Source of the DNA: Micromonospora andamanensis
Lineage (GTDB): Bacteria; Actinomycetota; Actinomycetes; Mycobacteriales; Micromonosporaceae
DNA: 64,000 bases
Direction: 5' to 3'
NCBI RefSeq assembly: GCF_016863495.1
Contig: NZ_BOOZ01000003.1
Span: 186,001-250,000 of the forward strand
Below are positions 27,391 to 36,381 of this stretch, in pieces (the first letter of the stretch is position 1; the number at the start of each line of letters is the position of its first letter). The notes beneath the pieces are model-generated. The model made no database searches. It worked only from the letters and a program-made list of their open reading frames with translations, and had not been told where the DNA came from. Both the position numbers and the translations under genes were made by a program.

Positions 27391-29904
27391 TCAACCACGG
27401 GCCGCCGAAACCGCCTCGTACGCGTTGACCAGGCCGGCACCGGCGATGTTCGGCGGCCCACCGCAGTCGTCGGTCTGGTCCCGGGACGGGCCGTCGGTCT
27501 CGACCGGGTCTGCCGTCTCGGCCAGAATCCGGCGGGTCCGGTCCAGATCACCGATGAGTTCAGGGTTGGCCGACCACATCAGCGCGACCACGCCGGCCAC
27601 CTGCGGCGTGGCCATCGAGGTGCCGTCGAGCACGGCGTACCCGCCGCCCGGCATCGCCGAAACGATCTCCGCCCCCGGTGCCATCAGATCCGGTTTCGTT
27701 GCACCGGAGATCGTCGGGCCACGGGAGGAGAAGGCGGTCACCCGCCGCCGGTCGTCCACCGCGCCGACGGTCAGCACGTCCGCGTACGGTGCGGGCGGGT
27801 CCTGCACGGAACCGCAGAACGGGCCGGTGTTGCCGGCCGCCGCGACCACGAGGATGCCGGCGGCCTCCAACGCCGCCGTGGCCGGCCGCAGCGCTCGCGG
27901 ATCGCAGCCCTCGATCGGTGGGCAGCCCCACGAGTTGGTCAGGATCTCCGGCGCCCGGGCGGGCCGTCCCTGCCGGAACGGATCGCCGCCGGGCGGGAAG
28001 GGCGCCAGCATGAACTGGAGGCAGTCGAGGTAGGCGGCCGGATTCCCCAGGTTGCGGTCGAGGTTCACGCAGCCCACCCACTGCGCCCCGGGGGCCACTC
28101 CGATGCCGCCCCGCCCGACAGCGCTGCCCACCGTGTGGGTGCCGTGCCCGCTGCGGTCAGCCGGCGTCCCGGTGCCGTTCCACGGGTCGAACCACGAGTC
28201 GTCGCCACCCCGGAAGCCCCCGGCCAGGGTCGGATGACCCCCGTCCACCCCGGAGTCGGAGCTGCCCACCGTCACCCCGGCGCCTGTGACGTCCAACTCG
28301 GACCAGACCCGATCCGCGCCGATCATGGTGATGTGCCACGGCGGGCCGGACGGGGGCGGGGCGTCGCCGGTGGCGCTGGCGCTGTCGGCGGGGGCCGGCA
28401 ACGGCCGCAGCCGCTGGTTGACAAGCACCCGGGCCACCTCGGGCCGGCGGGACAGCCAGGCCCGCACCGCCGGACCACCATCCACCTCGATCGCGTTGAC
28501 CAGGTAGTAGGGGGTGTGCGGCAACCGTGCCCGGCGCAGGTCCCGCCGCAGGTCGGCCTGGGTCCGGTCGGCGGTGTCGACAAGCCGCCGGTAGACCTCA
28601 CCGGCCCGGGCGTCCCGACCCGCTCGACCTGGCCCGCCGCTCACACCGCTGAGGTCCGCCTGTTCCCGCAGCAGCACGAAGAGCCGTTCCCCGTACAGCC
28701 CGGGCTGGCCCGCCGCGCCGCCGACCAGGCCGACCGTGACCAGCAGCGTCAGGGCGCTCGCACCGGCCAGCGCCCGGCCGGGCGCGCGGGCCGAGGGGCG
28801 GGCCAGCAGCAGGGCGTACCCGACCGCGAGCACCAGCCCGACGGCGAGTGCGGCCCCGGTCGCGGCCGCCACCCAGAACGGCACGTCGCGGGTGCCGACC
28901 AGCAGCAGGCTGACCTCCTCCGGATCGGTGAAGGCCAACGGGCCGAACACGCCGAGCCCGACCAGCCAGGCGGTCGGCGCCCGGCCGCCCGCTCCGGCCG
29001 GATGGCGGGTCACCGCCCGCAGCGCGGCCAACGCGAAGCCGGTGGGCGGCAGCGTCACCAGCAGCGGCAGGTGTGCACCGGAGTGGCCGGTGCCGGCGCC
29101 CACCAGCAGCAGCGCCACCCCGGCGACGAGACCGCCCACCAGCACCAGGCCGGCCGGTCGAGGTGGCTCGCCGGCCTCGAAGCGAGCCCAGAACCGGGCA
29201 TCGAGCAACGCTGCGGCCAGTACGCCGACGGCTGCCGCGCCCAGTCCGGCGAGAATGGTCTCCAGCAACCCGCCGAGCGCGCCCAACCAGACCCAGGGCA
29301 GCAGCAGGGCGAGCCCGGCCGCCACGGCGAGCAGGGCCGCCACCGACGGACGTGCGTCGAGTCGTGCCGGCCGTCCAGCCAGGTCTGCCGCCCCGGGACC
29401 GCCGACGGGCTCGGCGGTGACCGCCCCGGGGCCGTCAGGGCTTTCGGGGGCGTACTCGGGCTGCGAGGTTTCGGGAGGTCGGCCGGGGCCGAGGACGTGG
29501 GCGGGTAGCCGGGTCGTCACCACCGCCAGCAGCATCGCCACGAGGGCCAGCGCGGCGAGGTACGCCTCGTGGTGCACCGGAGGGATCGTCCGCAGCAGCC
29601 CGAGCACGCCGAGCACGAGCGCACCGGCGAACCAGAGTCGTCCGGTGACGCGGACCGTCGCCGAGCGGGGAATCAGGGCCAACGGCAGCGTCGCGGCGGC
29701 GATCAGCAGCACGGTGAGCACGCAGACCACCGGCCAGAGCGGCACCAGCCGGTCCAGTCCGCCGATCAGCACCACCTGCTCGACGGCCCAGCCGCCGGTC
29801 TGCGCCAGGACCGTGACCGCGACCGTCCAGCAGCCGGCGAACACCGCCGCGACGATCGCCCAGGGGCTACCGGTCGAGCCGGGTGTGGTGGGTTCCGCCC
29901 GCAT
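27391..29904 (-). CDS. Polytopic membrane protein fused to a C-terminal S8 subtilase domain
   Basis: About 837 aa. Residues 1-430 contain about a dozen hydrophobic helices in two blocks separated by a Pro/Gly-rich loop. Then comes a subtilase prodomain-like region (DARAGEVYRRLVDTADRTQ, LPHTPYYLVNAIEV, RRPEVARVLVN) and the S8 catalytic domain with Asp550 (SSDSGVDGGHP), His587 (GHGTHTVG) and Ser763 (GTSMATPQVAG). The oxyanion Asn is in VAAAGNTGPF. The frame runs open across the opposite strand of glpD, but ATG 29904 begins the first helix-bearing segment. The protease probably faces outside. The same prodomain style recurs in the secreted subtilase at 54069. Confidence 0.88.
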   Translation of the reverse strand: MRAEPTTPGSTGSPWAIVAAVFAGCWTVAVTVLAQTGGWAVEQVVLIGGLDRLVPLWPVVCVLTVLLIAAATLPLALIPRSATVRVTGRLWFAGALVLGVLGLLRTIPPVHHEAYLAALALVAMLLAVVTTRLPAHVLGPGRPPETSQPEYAPESPDGPGAVTAEPVGGPGAADLAGRPARLDARPSVAALLAVAAGLALLLPWVWLGALGGLLETILAGLGAAAVGVLAAALLDARFWARFEAGEPPRPAGLVLVGGLVAGVALLLVGAGTGHSGAHLPLLVTLPPTGFALAALRAVTRHPAGAGGRAPTAWLVGLGVFGPLAFTDPEEVSLLLVGTRDVPFWVAAATGAALAVGLVLAVGYALLLARPSARAPGRALAGASALTLLVTVGLVGGAAGQPGLYGERLFVLLREQADLSGVSGGPGRAGRDARAGEVYRRLVDTADRTQADLRRDLRRARLPHTPYYLVNAIEVDGGPAVRAWLSRRPEVARVLVNQRLRPLPAPADSASATGDAPPPSGPPWHITMIGADRVWSELDVTGAGVTVGSSDSGVDGGHPTLAGGFRGGDDSWFDPWNGTGTPADRSGHGTHTVGSAVGRGGIGVAPGAQWVGCVNLDRNLGNPAAYLDCLQFMLAPFPPGGDPFRQGRPARAPEILTNSWGCPPIEGCDPRALRPATAALEAAGILVVAAAGNTGPFCGSVQDPPAPYADVLTVGAVDDRRRVTAFSSRGPTISGATKPDLMAPGAEIVSAMPGGGYAVLDGTSMATPQVAGVVALMWSANPELIGDLDRTRRILAETADPVETDGPSRDQTDDCGGPPNIAGAGLVNAYEAVSAARG

Positions 29905-30015
29905 CCGCACACAGTACGGCCCGGCCGCTTCTGAAACCCGACGGCTGCCGGGGAACCGACGGAGGTGCCGGTGCCGGCACGTGTGGGGGAGGGCCGGGGC
30001 GGTTAACGTGGACGG

Positions 30016-31839
30016 GTGCGTGATCCGAACGTTCTGCGGTCCGTTGCCGGGCAGCTCTCGCCCGCCCGCCGCGCCGCCGACCTGCGTCGGTTGCGCGCCG
30101 AGCGGTTCGACGTGCTGGTGATCGGGGGCGGGGTGACCGGTGCCGGAGCGGCAGTCGACGCCGCCTCCCGGGGCCTCAAGGTGGCCCTGGTCGAGGCGCG
30201 CGACTTCGCCGCCGGCACCTCCAGCCGGTCCAGCAAGCTGATCCACGGTGGTCTGCGCTACCTGGAACAGTTGGAGTTGGGCCTGGTGCACGAGGCGCTC
30301 ACCGAGCGCGGGCTGCTGGCCACCCGGCTGGCGCCGCACCTGGTGCGGCCGGTGCCGTTCCTGGTACCGCTCCCCGCCGGTCAGGGCGTCCGTGACCTGC
30401 CCGCCCGGCTGCTGCGTCGGGCCTACTACGGTGCCGGGGTGGCCGCGTACGACGCCTTCGCGGGCGTGTTCGGCGGCGGCCGGGGGATGCCGTTGCACAG
30501 GCACCTGAGCCGGGAGGGTGCCCGCCGCGTCTTCCCGAGCCTGCGCTCCGACGGCCTGGCCGGCGCTATCCGCTACCACGACGGGCAGGTCGACGACGCC
30601 CGTCTGGTGGTGACGCTGGCGCGCACCGCCGCCAGCCTGGGCGCGACGGTGGTGAGCAGCGCCCGCGCGGTCGGGCTGATCCGGCAGGCACGGGAGGTCA
30701 CCGGGGTCCGGGTTCGCGACCTGGAGGCACCCGCCGGCTCCCCCGAAGCCGAGTTCGAGGTACGCGCCCGCACGGTCATCGCCGCCACGGGTGTCTGGAC
30801 CGACGACATGTCGCGGATGCTCAACGACGTCGGGCTGCGGCCCGGTATCCGGGTCCGGGCGTCCAAGGGCGTGCACCTGGTGGTGCCCCGCTCGGCAATC
30901 ACCGGTGAGACCGGACTGATCCTGCGTACGGCCACAAGTGTCCTGTTCGTCATCCCGTGGGGTGGACACTGGATCATCGGTACCACGGACACCGACTGGC
31001 GGTTGGACCGTTCGCATCCGGCCGCCTCCGCCAGCGACATCGAGTACCTGCTCCGGCAGGTCAACACGGTGCTGGACCGCCCACTGACCACCGCCGACAT
31101 CGAGGGTGTCTACGCCGGACTGCGTCCGTTGCTGGCCGGCGAGGCGGACTCCACCTCGAAGCTCTCCCGGGAGCACGCCGTCATCGAGCCGATGCTCGGG
31201 CTCCTGCTGGTGGCCGGTGGCAAGTACACGACGTACCGGGTGATGGCCGCCGACGTGGTGGACCGGGCGGTGCGGCGGCTCGGCGGCCAGCGTGTGTCGC
31301 GCACCGCGGACCTGCCGCTGCTCGGCGCGGACGGGTACACGGCAATGTGGCGGGACCGGGCGGATCTGGCCCGCCGCCACGGTTTGCCGGTGGGCGTGGT
31401 GGAGCACCTGCTGGAGCGCTACGGCAGCCTGACTCTGGACCTGCTCGCCCTGATCGACGCCGACCCGCTGCTGGCCTCCCCGCTGGCCGGCGCGCCGGAG
31501 TACCTCGCCGCAGAGGTGACGTACGCGGCCCGCGCCGAAGGGGCGTTGCACCTGGAGGACGTGCTGACCCGGCGTACCCGGATCTCCTTCGAGACGGCGC
31601 ACCGGGGCCTGGAGTCGGCGGAACACGCGGCGGAGCTGATGGGCGCGGTGCTGGGCTGGGACGCGGCCCGACGGACCCGGGAGGTGATCCACTACCGGGC
31701 CCGGGTGGAGGCCGAGCGGCAGTCCCAGCTGATGCCGGACGACGCGACAGCCGACGCCGCGCGACTCGGTGCCCCGGATGTGCGGGGATACCCGGCGGAT
31801 CGGGGTGCCGACGACGGCGCGGCGGGCCTGGCCCGCTGA
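30016..31839 (+). CDS. glpD: Glycerol-3-phosphate dehydrogenase/oxidase, FAD-dependent
   Basis: 607 aa. It oxidises sn-glycerol 3-phosphate to dihydroxyacetone phosphate at the membrane and passes electrons to quinone. FAD fingerprint is VLVIGGGVTGAGAAVDAASRG; the GlpD-specific block is GTSSRSSKLIHGGLRYLEQ; and RASKGVHLVVPR, GTTDTDW and GLRPLL follow. The C-terminal DAO_C domain is complete. No glpF or glpK adjoins. GTG 30016 has TAACGT exactly 6 nt upstream, the mark of a leaderless mRNA, and no Shine-Dalgarno. It is divergent from the membrane subtilase. Confidence 0.94.
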   Translation: MRDPNVLRSVAGQLSPARRAADLRRLRAERFDVLVIGGGVTGAGAAVDAASRGLKVALVEARDFAAGTSSRSSKLIHGGLRYLEQLELGLVHEALTERGLLATRLAPHLVRPVPFLVPLPAGQGVRDLPARLLRRAYYGAGVAAYDAFAGVFGGGRGMPLHRHLSREGARRVFPSLRSDGLAGAIRYHDGQVDDARLVVTLARTAASLGATVVSSARAVGLIRQAREVTGVRVRDLEAPAGSPEAEFEVRARTVIAATGVWTDDMSRMLNDVGLRPGIRVRASKGVHLVVPRSAITGETGLILRTATSVLFVIPWGGHWIIGTTDTDWRLDRSHPAASASDIEYLLRQVNTVLDRPLTTADIEGVYAGLRPLLAGEADSTSKLSREHAVIEPMLGLLLVAGGKYTTYRVMAADVVDRAVRRLGGQRVSRTADLPLLGADGYTAMWRDRADLARRHGLPVGVVEHLLERYGSLTLDLLALIDADPLLASPLAGAPEYLAAEVTYAARAEGALHLEDVLTRRTRISFETAHRGLESAEHAAELMGAVLGWDAARRTREVIHYRARVEAERQSQLMPDDATADAARLGAPDVRGYPADRGADDGAAGLAR

Positions 31840-31865
31840 CCTATCCACTCTGGAGATCGCTGAGC

Positions 31866-31877
31866 ATGGATATCCAT
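31866..31877. promoter_or_regulatory. 12-bp perfect palindrome upstream of the lipoprotein gene
   Basis: ATGGATATCCAT is a perfect palindrome, 33 bp upstream of the predicted -10 (TAAGTT, 31910-31915) of the lipoprotein gene. Possible operator; the binder is unknown. Confidence 0.3.
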
Positions 31878-31921
31878 CCGGCGGGTTACGCTCGCTACCT
31901 ACGGTGGGGTAAGTTCCGCGA

Positions 31922-32449
31922 GTGATGGCGCTTTCCCGATCACGACTGGCCTTCCTGCCCGGCGTCGCCCTGCTGGCGATCGTCCTCAGCGGCTGCGCCC
32001 CCTTCGGTGATCGCTCCGACCCGTCCGTGGAGGCGAGCGCCCCGGCTGCCGGGCAACCCGGCGGTGCGGGGGCTGCCACCACCGGAAAGGGCCGGGTCAG
32101 CCTGCTGCAGAATCACGGTCCCGACGGGCCGCTACGCACCCTGAACGTGGAGCCGGACGGGCGCTGGGAGTGCATCGACTGTGCCGGCGACGGGGTCACC
32201 TCGACCGGCGCGTTGAGCGAGGAGCAGCGGGAGCGCCTGCAGCAGCTCCTAGCCGAGCCGGATCTGGCCCGGGAGACCGACGAGGCGCGCGGCTACCGGG
32301 TCAGCTGCGTCGGCGCTCTCACCTCAAGCCTGCTGACCGCAGCCGGCCTGATCACCTCCCAGGACTGCCCGGGGGAGGAACGGCCGCCGGTGGCCGAGGA
32401 GATCCTGCTGCTGCTCACCCAGAACACGCCCGCCGAGATGGTCGGCTGA
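31922..32449 (+). CDS. Predicted lipoprotein
   Basis: About 175 aa. Signal peptide with lipobox LSGC (Cys about 26), so it is anchored outside the cell. The mature part has an Ala/Gly linker and a small domain with RVSLLQNHGPDGPLRTLNVEPDG, WECIDCAGDG and SCVGALTSSLLTAAGLITSQDC; four Cys may form disulfides. No family recognised. GTG 31922 lies 6 nt after TAAGTT, so a leaderless start is likely; ATG 31925 is the alternative. It is convergent with the GlcD-like gene, with stops 6 nt apart. Confidence 0.78.
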   Translation: MMALSRSRLAFLPGVALLAIVLSGCAPFGDRSDPSVEASAPAAGQPGGAGAATTGKGRVSLLQNHGPDGPLRTLNVEPDGRWECIDCAGDGVTSTGALSEEQRERLQQLLAEPDLARETDEARGYRVSCVGALTSSLLTAAGLITSQDCPGEERPPVAEEILLLLTQNTPAEMVG

Positions 32450-32455
32450 CGCGGG

Positions 32456-33856
32456 TCAGAGCACCTTTCCGGGGTTGAGCAGGCCGGTCGGGTCGAGCGC
32501 CGCCTTGATCGCGTGGTGCACCCGGACACCCACCGGACCGATCTCCCGGGCCAGCCAGTCCCGCTTGAGCAGGCCGACGCCGTGCTCACCGGTGCAGGTG
32601 CCGCCGAGGTCCAGCCCCAACCGCATGATCTCGTCGAAGGCCCGCCGGCCGCGCTCCAGGCTCGCCGGATCGGCTCGGTCGACGACGATGTTGGGGTGCA
32701 TGTTGCCGTCACCGGCATGACCGACCACGCCGATCGGCACCTGGCACTCGGCCGCGATCCGGGCCACCCCGTCGAGCAGCGCGGCCAGAGTTCCCCGGGG
32801 TACCGCCAGGTCGTCGATGATCAGTCCACCGTTGCCGCCCGGGTACGTGTCCGCGGCGTACTTCTCCATGGCCGGGTGGGCCAGTCGGCGGGCCTGCAAC
32901 AACGCGGCGGCTTCCACGGCGTCGCTGGCCGCGTAGACCTCCTCGGCGCCGGCCGCCTCGCAGGCCGCGGCCAACTCGGCCAGGTCCGCCGCCGCCCGGG
33001 TGCCGGTGTCGGCGGCGGCCAGCAGCAGCGCCTCTGCGTCGGTGCGCAACCCCATCGGCCGGTACGCCTCGATCGCCGCCAGGTGGGTGCGGTCGAGCAG
33101 TTCCAGCAGGCTGGGAGAGAGCCCCTGGGCGGCGATCCGGGCCACCGCCTCGCCCGCCGTGGCGGTCGAGCCGAACACCGCGACCAGGGTCAGCGACTCC
33201 GCCGGAGCGGGCCGCAGCGCCACCGTCACTTCGGTGATCACACCGAGGGTGCCCTCCGAACCGACGAAGAGTCGGGTCAGGTCGTAGCCGGCCACGCCCT
33301 TGGCGGTGCGCCGCCCGGTGCGCAGCACCTCGCCGGAGGCGAGCACCACCTCCAGACCGAGCACGTACTCGGTGGTCACGCCGTACTTGACGCAGCACAT
33401 CCCGCCCGCGTTGGTGGCGACGTTGCCGCCGATGGTGGACGACTCCCAGGAACCCGGGTCCGGCGGGTACCAGAGACCGCGCTCGCCCACGGCGGCGCTG
33501 AGCGCGGCGTTTACCACTCCCGGCTGGACGACAGCGATCCGACTCACCGGATCGATCTCCAGGATCGCGTCCATCGCGGTGGTGCTGATCACCACAGCGC
33601 CGTCGACCGCGTTCGCCGCGCCCGCCAGCCCGGTACGCGCACCCTGCGGCACCACAGGTACGCCGTACCGTCCGGCTGCCCGGACCACCGCGACCACCTC
33701 CTCGGTACTGCGCGGCCGGGTCACCACGAGCGGGATCGCCGAGGCACACAGGTCGGCCTCGTCCCGCTCGTGCCCGCGCAGCAGGTCCGGATCGGTGAGT
33801 ACCGCCTCCGGCCCGAGCGCGGCACGCAGGTCGTCGAGGAACGGGGAGGTGGCCAT
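32456..33856 (-). CDS. FAD-binding oxidase of the GlcD/D-lactate dehydrogenase type
   Basis: 466 aa. VAO/PCMH flavoprotein: VPVVPQGARTGLAGAA and GSWESSTIGGNVATNAGGMCCVKYG bind FAD. The GlcD-like C-terminal cap has VVGHAGDGNMHPNI and ends CTGEHGVGLLKRDWL, with DPTGLLNPGKVL at the very end. It oxidises glycolate, D-lactate or a similar 2-hydroxy acid; the substrate is uncertain without partners. ATG 33856 is preceded by TAGCCT at 7 nt (leaderless pattern). It is divergent from the DUF4031 gene, whose own -10 is 41 bp away. Confidence 0.9.
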   Translation of the reverse strand: MATSPFLDDLRAALGPEAVLTDPDLLRGHERDEADLCASAIPLVVTRPRSTEEVVAVVRAAGRYGVPVVPQGARTGLAGAANAVDGAVVISTTAMDAILEIDPVSRIAVVQPGVVNAALSAAVGERGLWYPPDPGSWESSTIGGNVATNAGGMCCVKYGVTTEYVLGLEVVLASGEVLRTGRRTAKGVAGYDLTRLFVGSEGTLGVITEVTVALRPAPAESLTLVAVFGSTATAGEAVARIAAQGLSPSLLELLDRTHLAAIEAYRPMGLRTDAEALLLAAADTGTRAAADLAELAAACEAAGAEEVYAASDAVEAAALLQARRLAHPAMEKYAADTYPGGNGGLIIDDLAVPRGTLAALLDGVARIAAECQVPIGVVGHAGDGNMHPNIVVDRADPASLERGRRAFDEIMRLGLDLGGTCTGEHGVGLLKRDWLAREIGPVGVRVHHAIKAALDPTGLLNPGKVL

Positions 33857-33923
33857 GCGGCCGAGGCTACGACCGGCCACAGGTGATCACCAACCTGGGT
33901 CGGCGCCCGGTACGGTGGCTGCC

Positions 33924-34268
33924 GTGATCTACGTGGACCGGCCGTCCTGGCCGGGGCGCGGCCGCCTCTGGTCGCACCTGATCAGTGACGTCTCCCTCGC
34001 CGAGCTGCACGCCTTCGCCGAGATGCTGGGTGCCCCCAGGCGGGGCTTCGACCGGGACCACTACGACATCCCCGCGGACCGCTTCGCGATGGCCGTCTGG
34101 CTCGGCGCGCAGGTCGTGCCCAGCCGCGACATCGTCCGCCTCCTCCGCGCCGCCAACCTCCGCCGCCCCAAACACCTCTCCCGCCCCACCCGGCTCCGCG
34201 CCGATCATGCAGTTGTGGCACGTGACAAAGGGGATATGACACCCGTAAAACCTGCCACAACTGCATGA
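33924..34268 (+). CDS. DUF4031 family protein with a palindrome-derived C-terminus
   Basis: 114 aa. Begins VIYVDRPSWPGRGRLWSHLISD and continues with AELHAFAEMLGAPRRGFDRDHYDIPADR, a DUF4031 protein of unknown function. The last 22 residues (from about residue 93) are encoded by a long inverted repeat (34202-34271), which replaces or extends the normal end. GTG 33924 is preceded by TACGGT at 7 nt, a leaderless pattern. It is divergent from the GlcD-like gene. Confidence 0.85.
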   Translation: MIYVDRPSWPGRGRLWSHLISDVSLAELHAFAEMLGAPRRGFDRDHYDIPADRFAMAVWLGAQVVPSRDIVRLLRAANLRRPKHLSRPTRLRADHAVVARDKGDMTPVKPATTA

Positions 34269-34271
34269 TCG
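34202..34271. repeat. Long inverted repeat, 19-bp perfect arms
   Basis: CGATCATGCAGTTGTGGCA (34202-34220) and its exact complement (34253-34271) enclose 32 nt. The element is more A/T-rich than its surroundings and lies across the last codons of the DUF4031 gene. It has no terminator U-tract. It looks like a REP- or MITE-like mobile palindrome rather than a simple terminator; I recall similar arms elsewhere in Micromonosporaceae, which needs checking. Confidence 0.7.
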
Positions 34272-34274
34272 CGG

Positions 34275-34302
34275 TGGGGGTGGGTTGGGGTGGGTTAGGG
34301 GG
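34275..34302 (+). other. G-quadruplex-type G-tract run
   Basis: Five G-runs (5, 3, 4, 3 and 5 Gs) with 1-3 nt loops lie directly after the palindrome, in the gap between convergent DUF4031 and HD genes. Confidence 0.5.
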
Positions 34303-34310
34303 TCAGCGGG

Positions 34311-34949
34311 TCAGGGGGAGAGGTGGGTTAGTTCGCGGGTGAGGTTTGTGTGGGCGGGGTGGGTCCAGTGGGCGGCCAGCGCCGGGATGCGGTAGAGGGT
34401 GGGTAGGGCCAGCAGGGCGGTGAGCACCTGGGCGCGGGCGGTGCGGTAGTGCGGCTCGGGGACGTGGGCGTACTCCTGCCGGATCGCGGCGGCGTACCTG
34501 TCGTACTCCTGTGGTGGTGCGGCCAGCACGGCCAGGTCGGCGTCGCAGAGCAGCGCGCCCTCGGTGTCCGCCGGATCCACCATATGGCCGGCGGTGAGCA
34601 GGACCAGTCGATTCACCTCGGCCACCGCGGCAGCGGGCAGCCCGAGCCCGATGAGCAGGGCGTCGGCCAGCTCCGCACTGTCGCGCTCGTTGCGGTCGCC
34701 GGACGCGCGAGGGTCGTACACCGCGTCGTGGCACCAGGCGGCGAGTCGGACCAGATCAGGTCGGCGCGCGGTCGAGGCGTGCCTGTCGATCACGTCGAGC
34801 ACGGCGATCAGATGCGCGACCGTGTGGTAGTGCCGGTGCGGCTCCCGCCATCGGGCGAGCAGTTCGGCCCCGGCGGCGTCGACAGGCCCCGGGTCGACAG
34901 CTCCGGCTGCCCGGGCGGCGGCGCGCCATCGTGCGATCAACCCCGTCAC
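34311..34949 (-). CDS. HD-domain protein (predicted metal-dependent phosphohydrolase)
   Basis: 212 aa. The HD-type metal motif reads RHYHTVAHLIAVLD and LAAWCHDAVYD, with a second His/Asp block LTAGH and LLCDADLAVLA. This is the pattern of small single-domain HD hydrolases seen in many actinobacteria. The substrate is unknown. GTG 34949 starts with TGLIARW; CAGACT lies 7 nt upstream (a weak leaderless box). It is divergent from the FUSC-like gene and convergent with DUF4031. Confidence 0.85.
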   Translation of the reverse strand: MTGLIARWRAAARAAGAVDPGPVDAAGAELLARWREPHRHYHTVAHLIAVLDVIDRHASTARRPDLVRLAAWCHDAVYDPRASGDRNERDSAELADALLIGLGLPAAAVAEVNRLVLLTAGHMVDPADTEGALLCDADLAVLAAPPQEYDRYAAAIRQEYAHVPEPHYRTARAQVLTALLALPTLYRIPALAAHWTHPAHTNLTRELTHLSP

Positions 34950-35059
34950 CGGGCCGAGTCTGCCCCATTCGTCGACGGGCCCGGGACGCGCTGCCGCCGG
35001 ATCGGAGGGATGTACCGCTTCGGTGGGAATGTCCGCGCGCCAGGCGGGTAGTCCCGGCC

Positions 35060-36322
35060 ATGGCGGTGGCCCGGAACGGACTGTCTCGGCTGTTGCGCCG
35101 CGACGGTGCGCGTGACGGCCGGTCCGACGTGGACTCGGCCCGGATCGCCGGCACGATGGCGCAGCTACACCACCGTGGGAAGGCCACCCTGCGCGACCGC
35201 CTGCACCGGGTGCGCCTGTCGCTCGGCCTCGCCGCCCAGGCGGGTCTGGCGGCCGGGCTGTCCTGGGTGGCCGCGCACGAGCTGCTGGGCAATCCGCAGC
35301 CGGTCTTCGCCCCGATCTCCGCCGTCGGCACCCTGGCCGTCTCGGTGGGGCAGCGGTTCCGCCGGACCATCGAGCTGATCCTCGGAGTGGGTGTCGGGGT
35401 CTTCGTCGGCGACCTGCTGATCTACTTCCTCGGCACCGGGCCGTGGCAACTCGGGTTGGTGGTCACCTCCGCCATCGTGCTCACCGTCTTCGCCGGCGGC
35501 AGCGTCGCCATCGTCATCCAGGCCGCGGCGACCGCGGTGCTGATCGTCACGCTCAGCCCGTCGGTCGAGGATCTGGAGATACCCCGGTTCATCGATGCGA
35601 TAGTCGGCGGCAGCATCGCGCTGCTGGTCACCGCGATCCTGCTGCCGCTCAACCCGCTACGGGTGCTCAACCGGGCGGCCCGGCCGGCGCTGGACCTGCT
35701 CGCCGAGCAGCTTGAACGCGCCGCTGAGGGGCTGCGGGAACGTGATCGGGACAAGATCCAGGGTGCGCTGGACCGGTTGCGCGACAACAAGGATGAGCTG
35801 ACCACCTTCGCCGAGGCGATCGAGGGCGCCAAGGAGACCGCGCTGCTCTCCCCGGCGCGGTGGCACCGACGCAGCGAACTCACCCACTACGCGGAGGCGG
35901 CCGATCCGATCGACCGGGCGATGCGGAACAGCGGCACCCTGATCCGTCGTGCGGTGACCCTGGTGGAGGACGACGAGCCGGTCCCGGAGCCGATGCCGGA
36001 CGCGGTCGCCCACCTGGCCGCGTCGGTCCGCCAGCTGCAGAAGGAGTTCGCTCAGGGCGAGGAACCCGAGCAGGCCCGGGAGCGGTCGCTGCGTGCCGTC
36101 AGCGAGGCCGGCCGGGCGTACGGCGACGGGGTCGGGTTCTCCGGCAGCGTGGTGGTGGCCCAGGTGCGTACCACCGCCAGTGACCTGCTGGTGGCTTCCG
36201 GCATCAGTCAGGAGGAGGCGAACCGGCTGGTCCGACGCTCCTTCGGTGAACTGGACCGACCGGGGGCGCCGGCCGGGCCGGAACCGGCAGTGCAACGACC
36301 TACCGCGCCCCCGGTCGGCTGA
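35060..36322 (+). CDS. FUSC/aromatic acid exporter-like membrane protein
   Basis: 420 aa. A short cytoplasmic start is followed by a cluster of about four to six hydrophobic helices (about 50-195): LSLGLAAQAGLAAGLSWVAA, PVFAPISAVGTLAVSVGQR, FRRTIELILGVGVGVFVGD, and LLVTAILLPLNPLRVLNRA. The remaining 220 residues are a helical, charged cytoplasmic domain (EQLERAAEGLRERDRDKIQ). This matches the DUF939/FUSC-like group. It may export small aromatic acids or act as a membrane scaffold; this is not proven. ATG 35060 chosen; TAGTCC 5 nt upstream is only a partial box. Confidence 0.82.
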   Translation: MAVARNGLSRLLRRDGARDGRSDVDSARIAGTMAQLHHRGKATLRDRLHRVRLSLGLAAQAGLAAGLSWVAAHELLGNPQPVFAPISAVGTLAVSVGQRFRRTIELILGVGVGVFVGDLLIYFLGTGPWQLGLVVTSAIVLTVFAGGSVAIVIQAAATAVLIVTLSPSVEDLEIPRFIDAIVGGSIALLVTAILLPLNPLRVLNRAARPALDLLAEQLERAAEGLRERDRDKIQGALDRLRDNKDELTTFAEAIEGAKETALLSPARWHRRSELTHYAEAADPIDRAMRNSGTLIRRAVTLVEDDEPVPEPMPDAVAHLAASVRQLQKEFAQGEEPEQARERSLRAVSEAGRAYGDGVGFSGSVVVAQVRTTASDLLVASGISQEEANRLVRRSFGELDRPGAPAGPEPAVQRPTAPPVG

Positions 36323-36381
36323 GTCCACCCGGGGCGGCCATGCGCCCGGCCCGACGGGCCGGGCATGACTACGCTGACCGC

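Noticed and set aside
29905..32082. Open minus-strand frame continuing the S8 gene upstream to 32082 (total 1563 codons)
   Set aside because: It lies opposite glpD and reads as low-complexity antisense of a high-GC gene; the membrane part starts at ATG 29904.
35049..35054. TAGTCC before the FUSC-like start as a leaderless -10
   Set aside because: Last base is C and the gap is 5 nt, so it does not meet the TANNNT, 6-7 nt rule used for the list.
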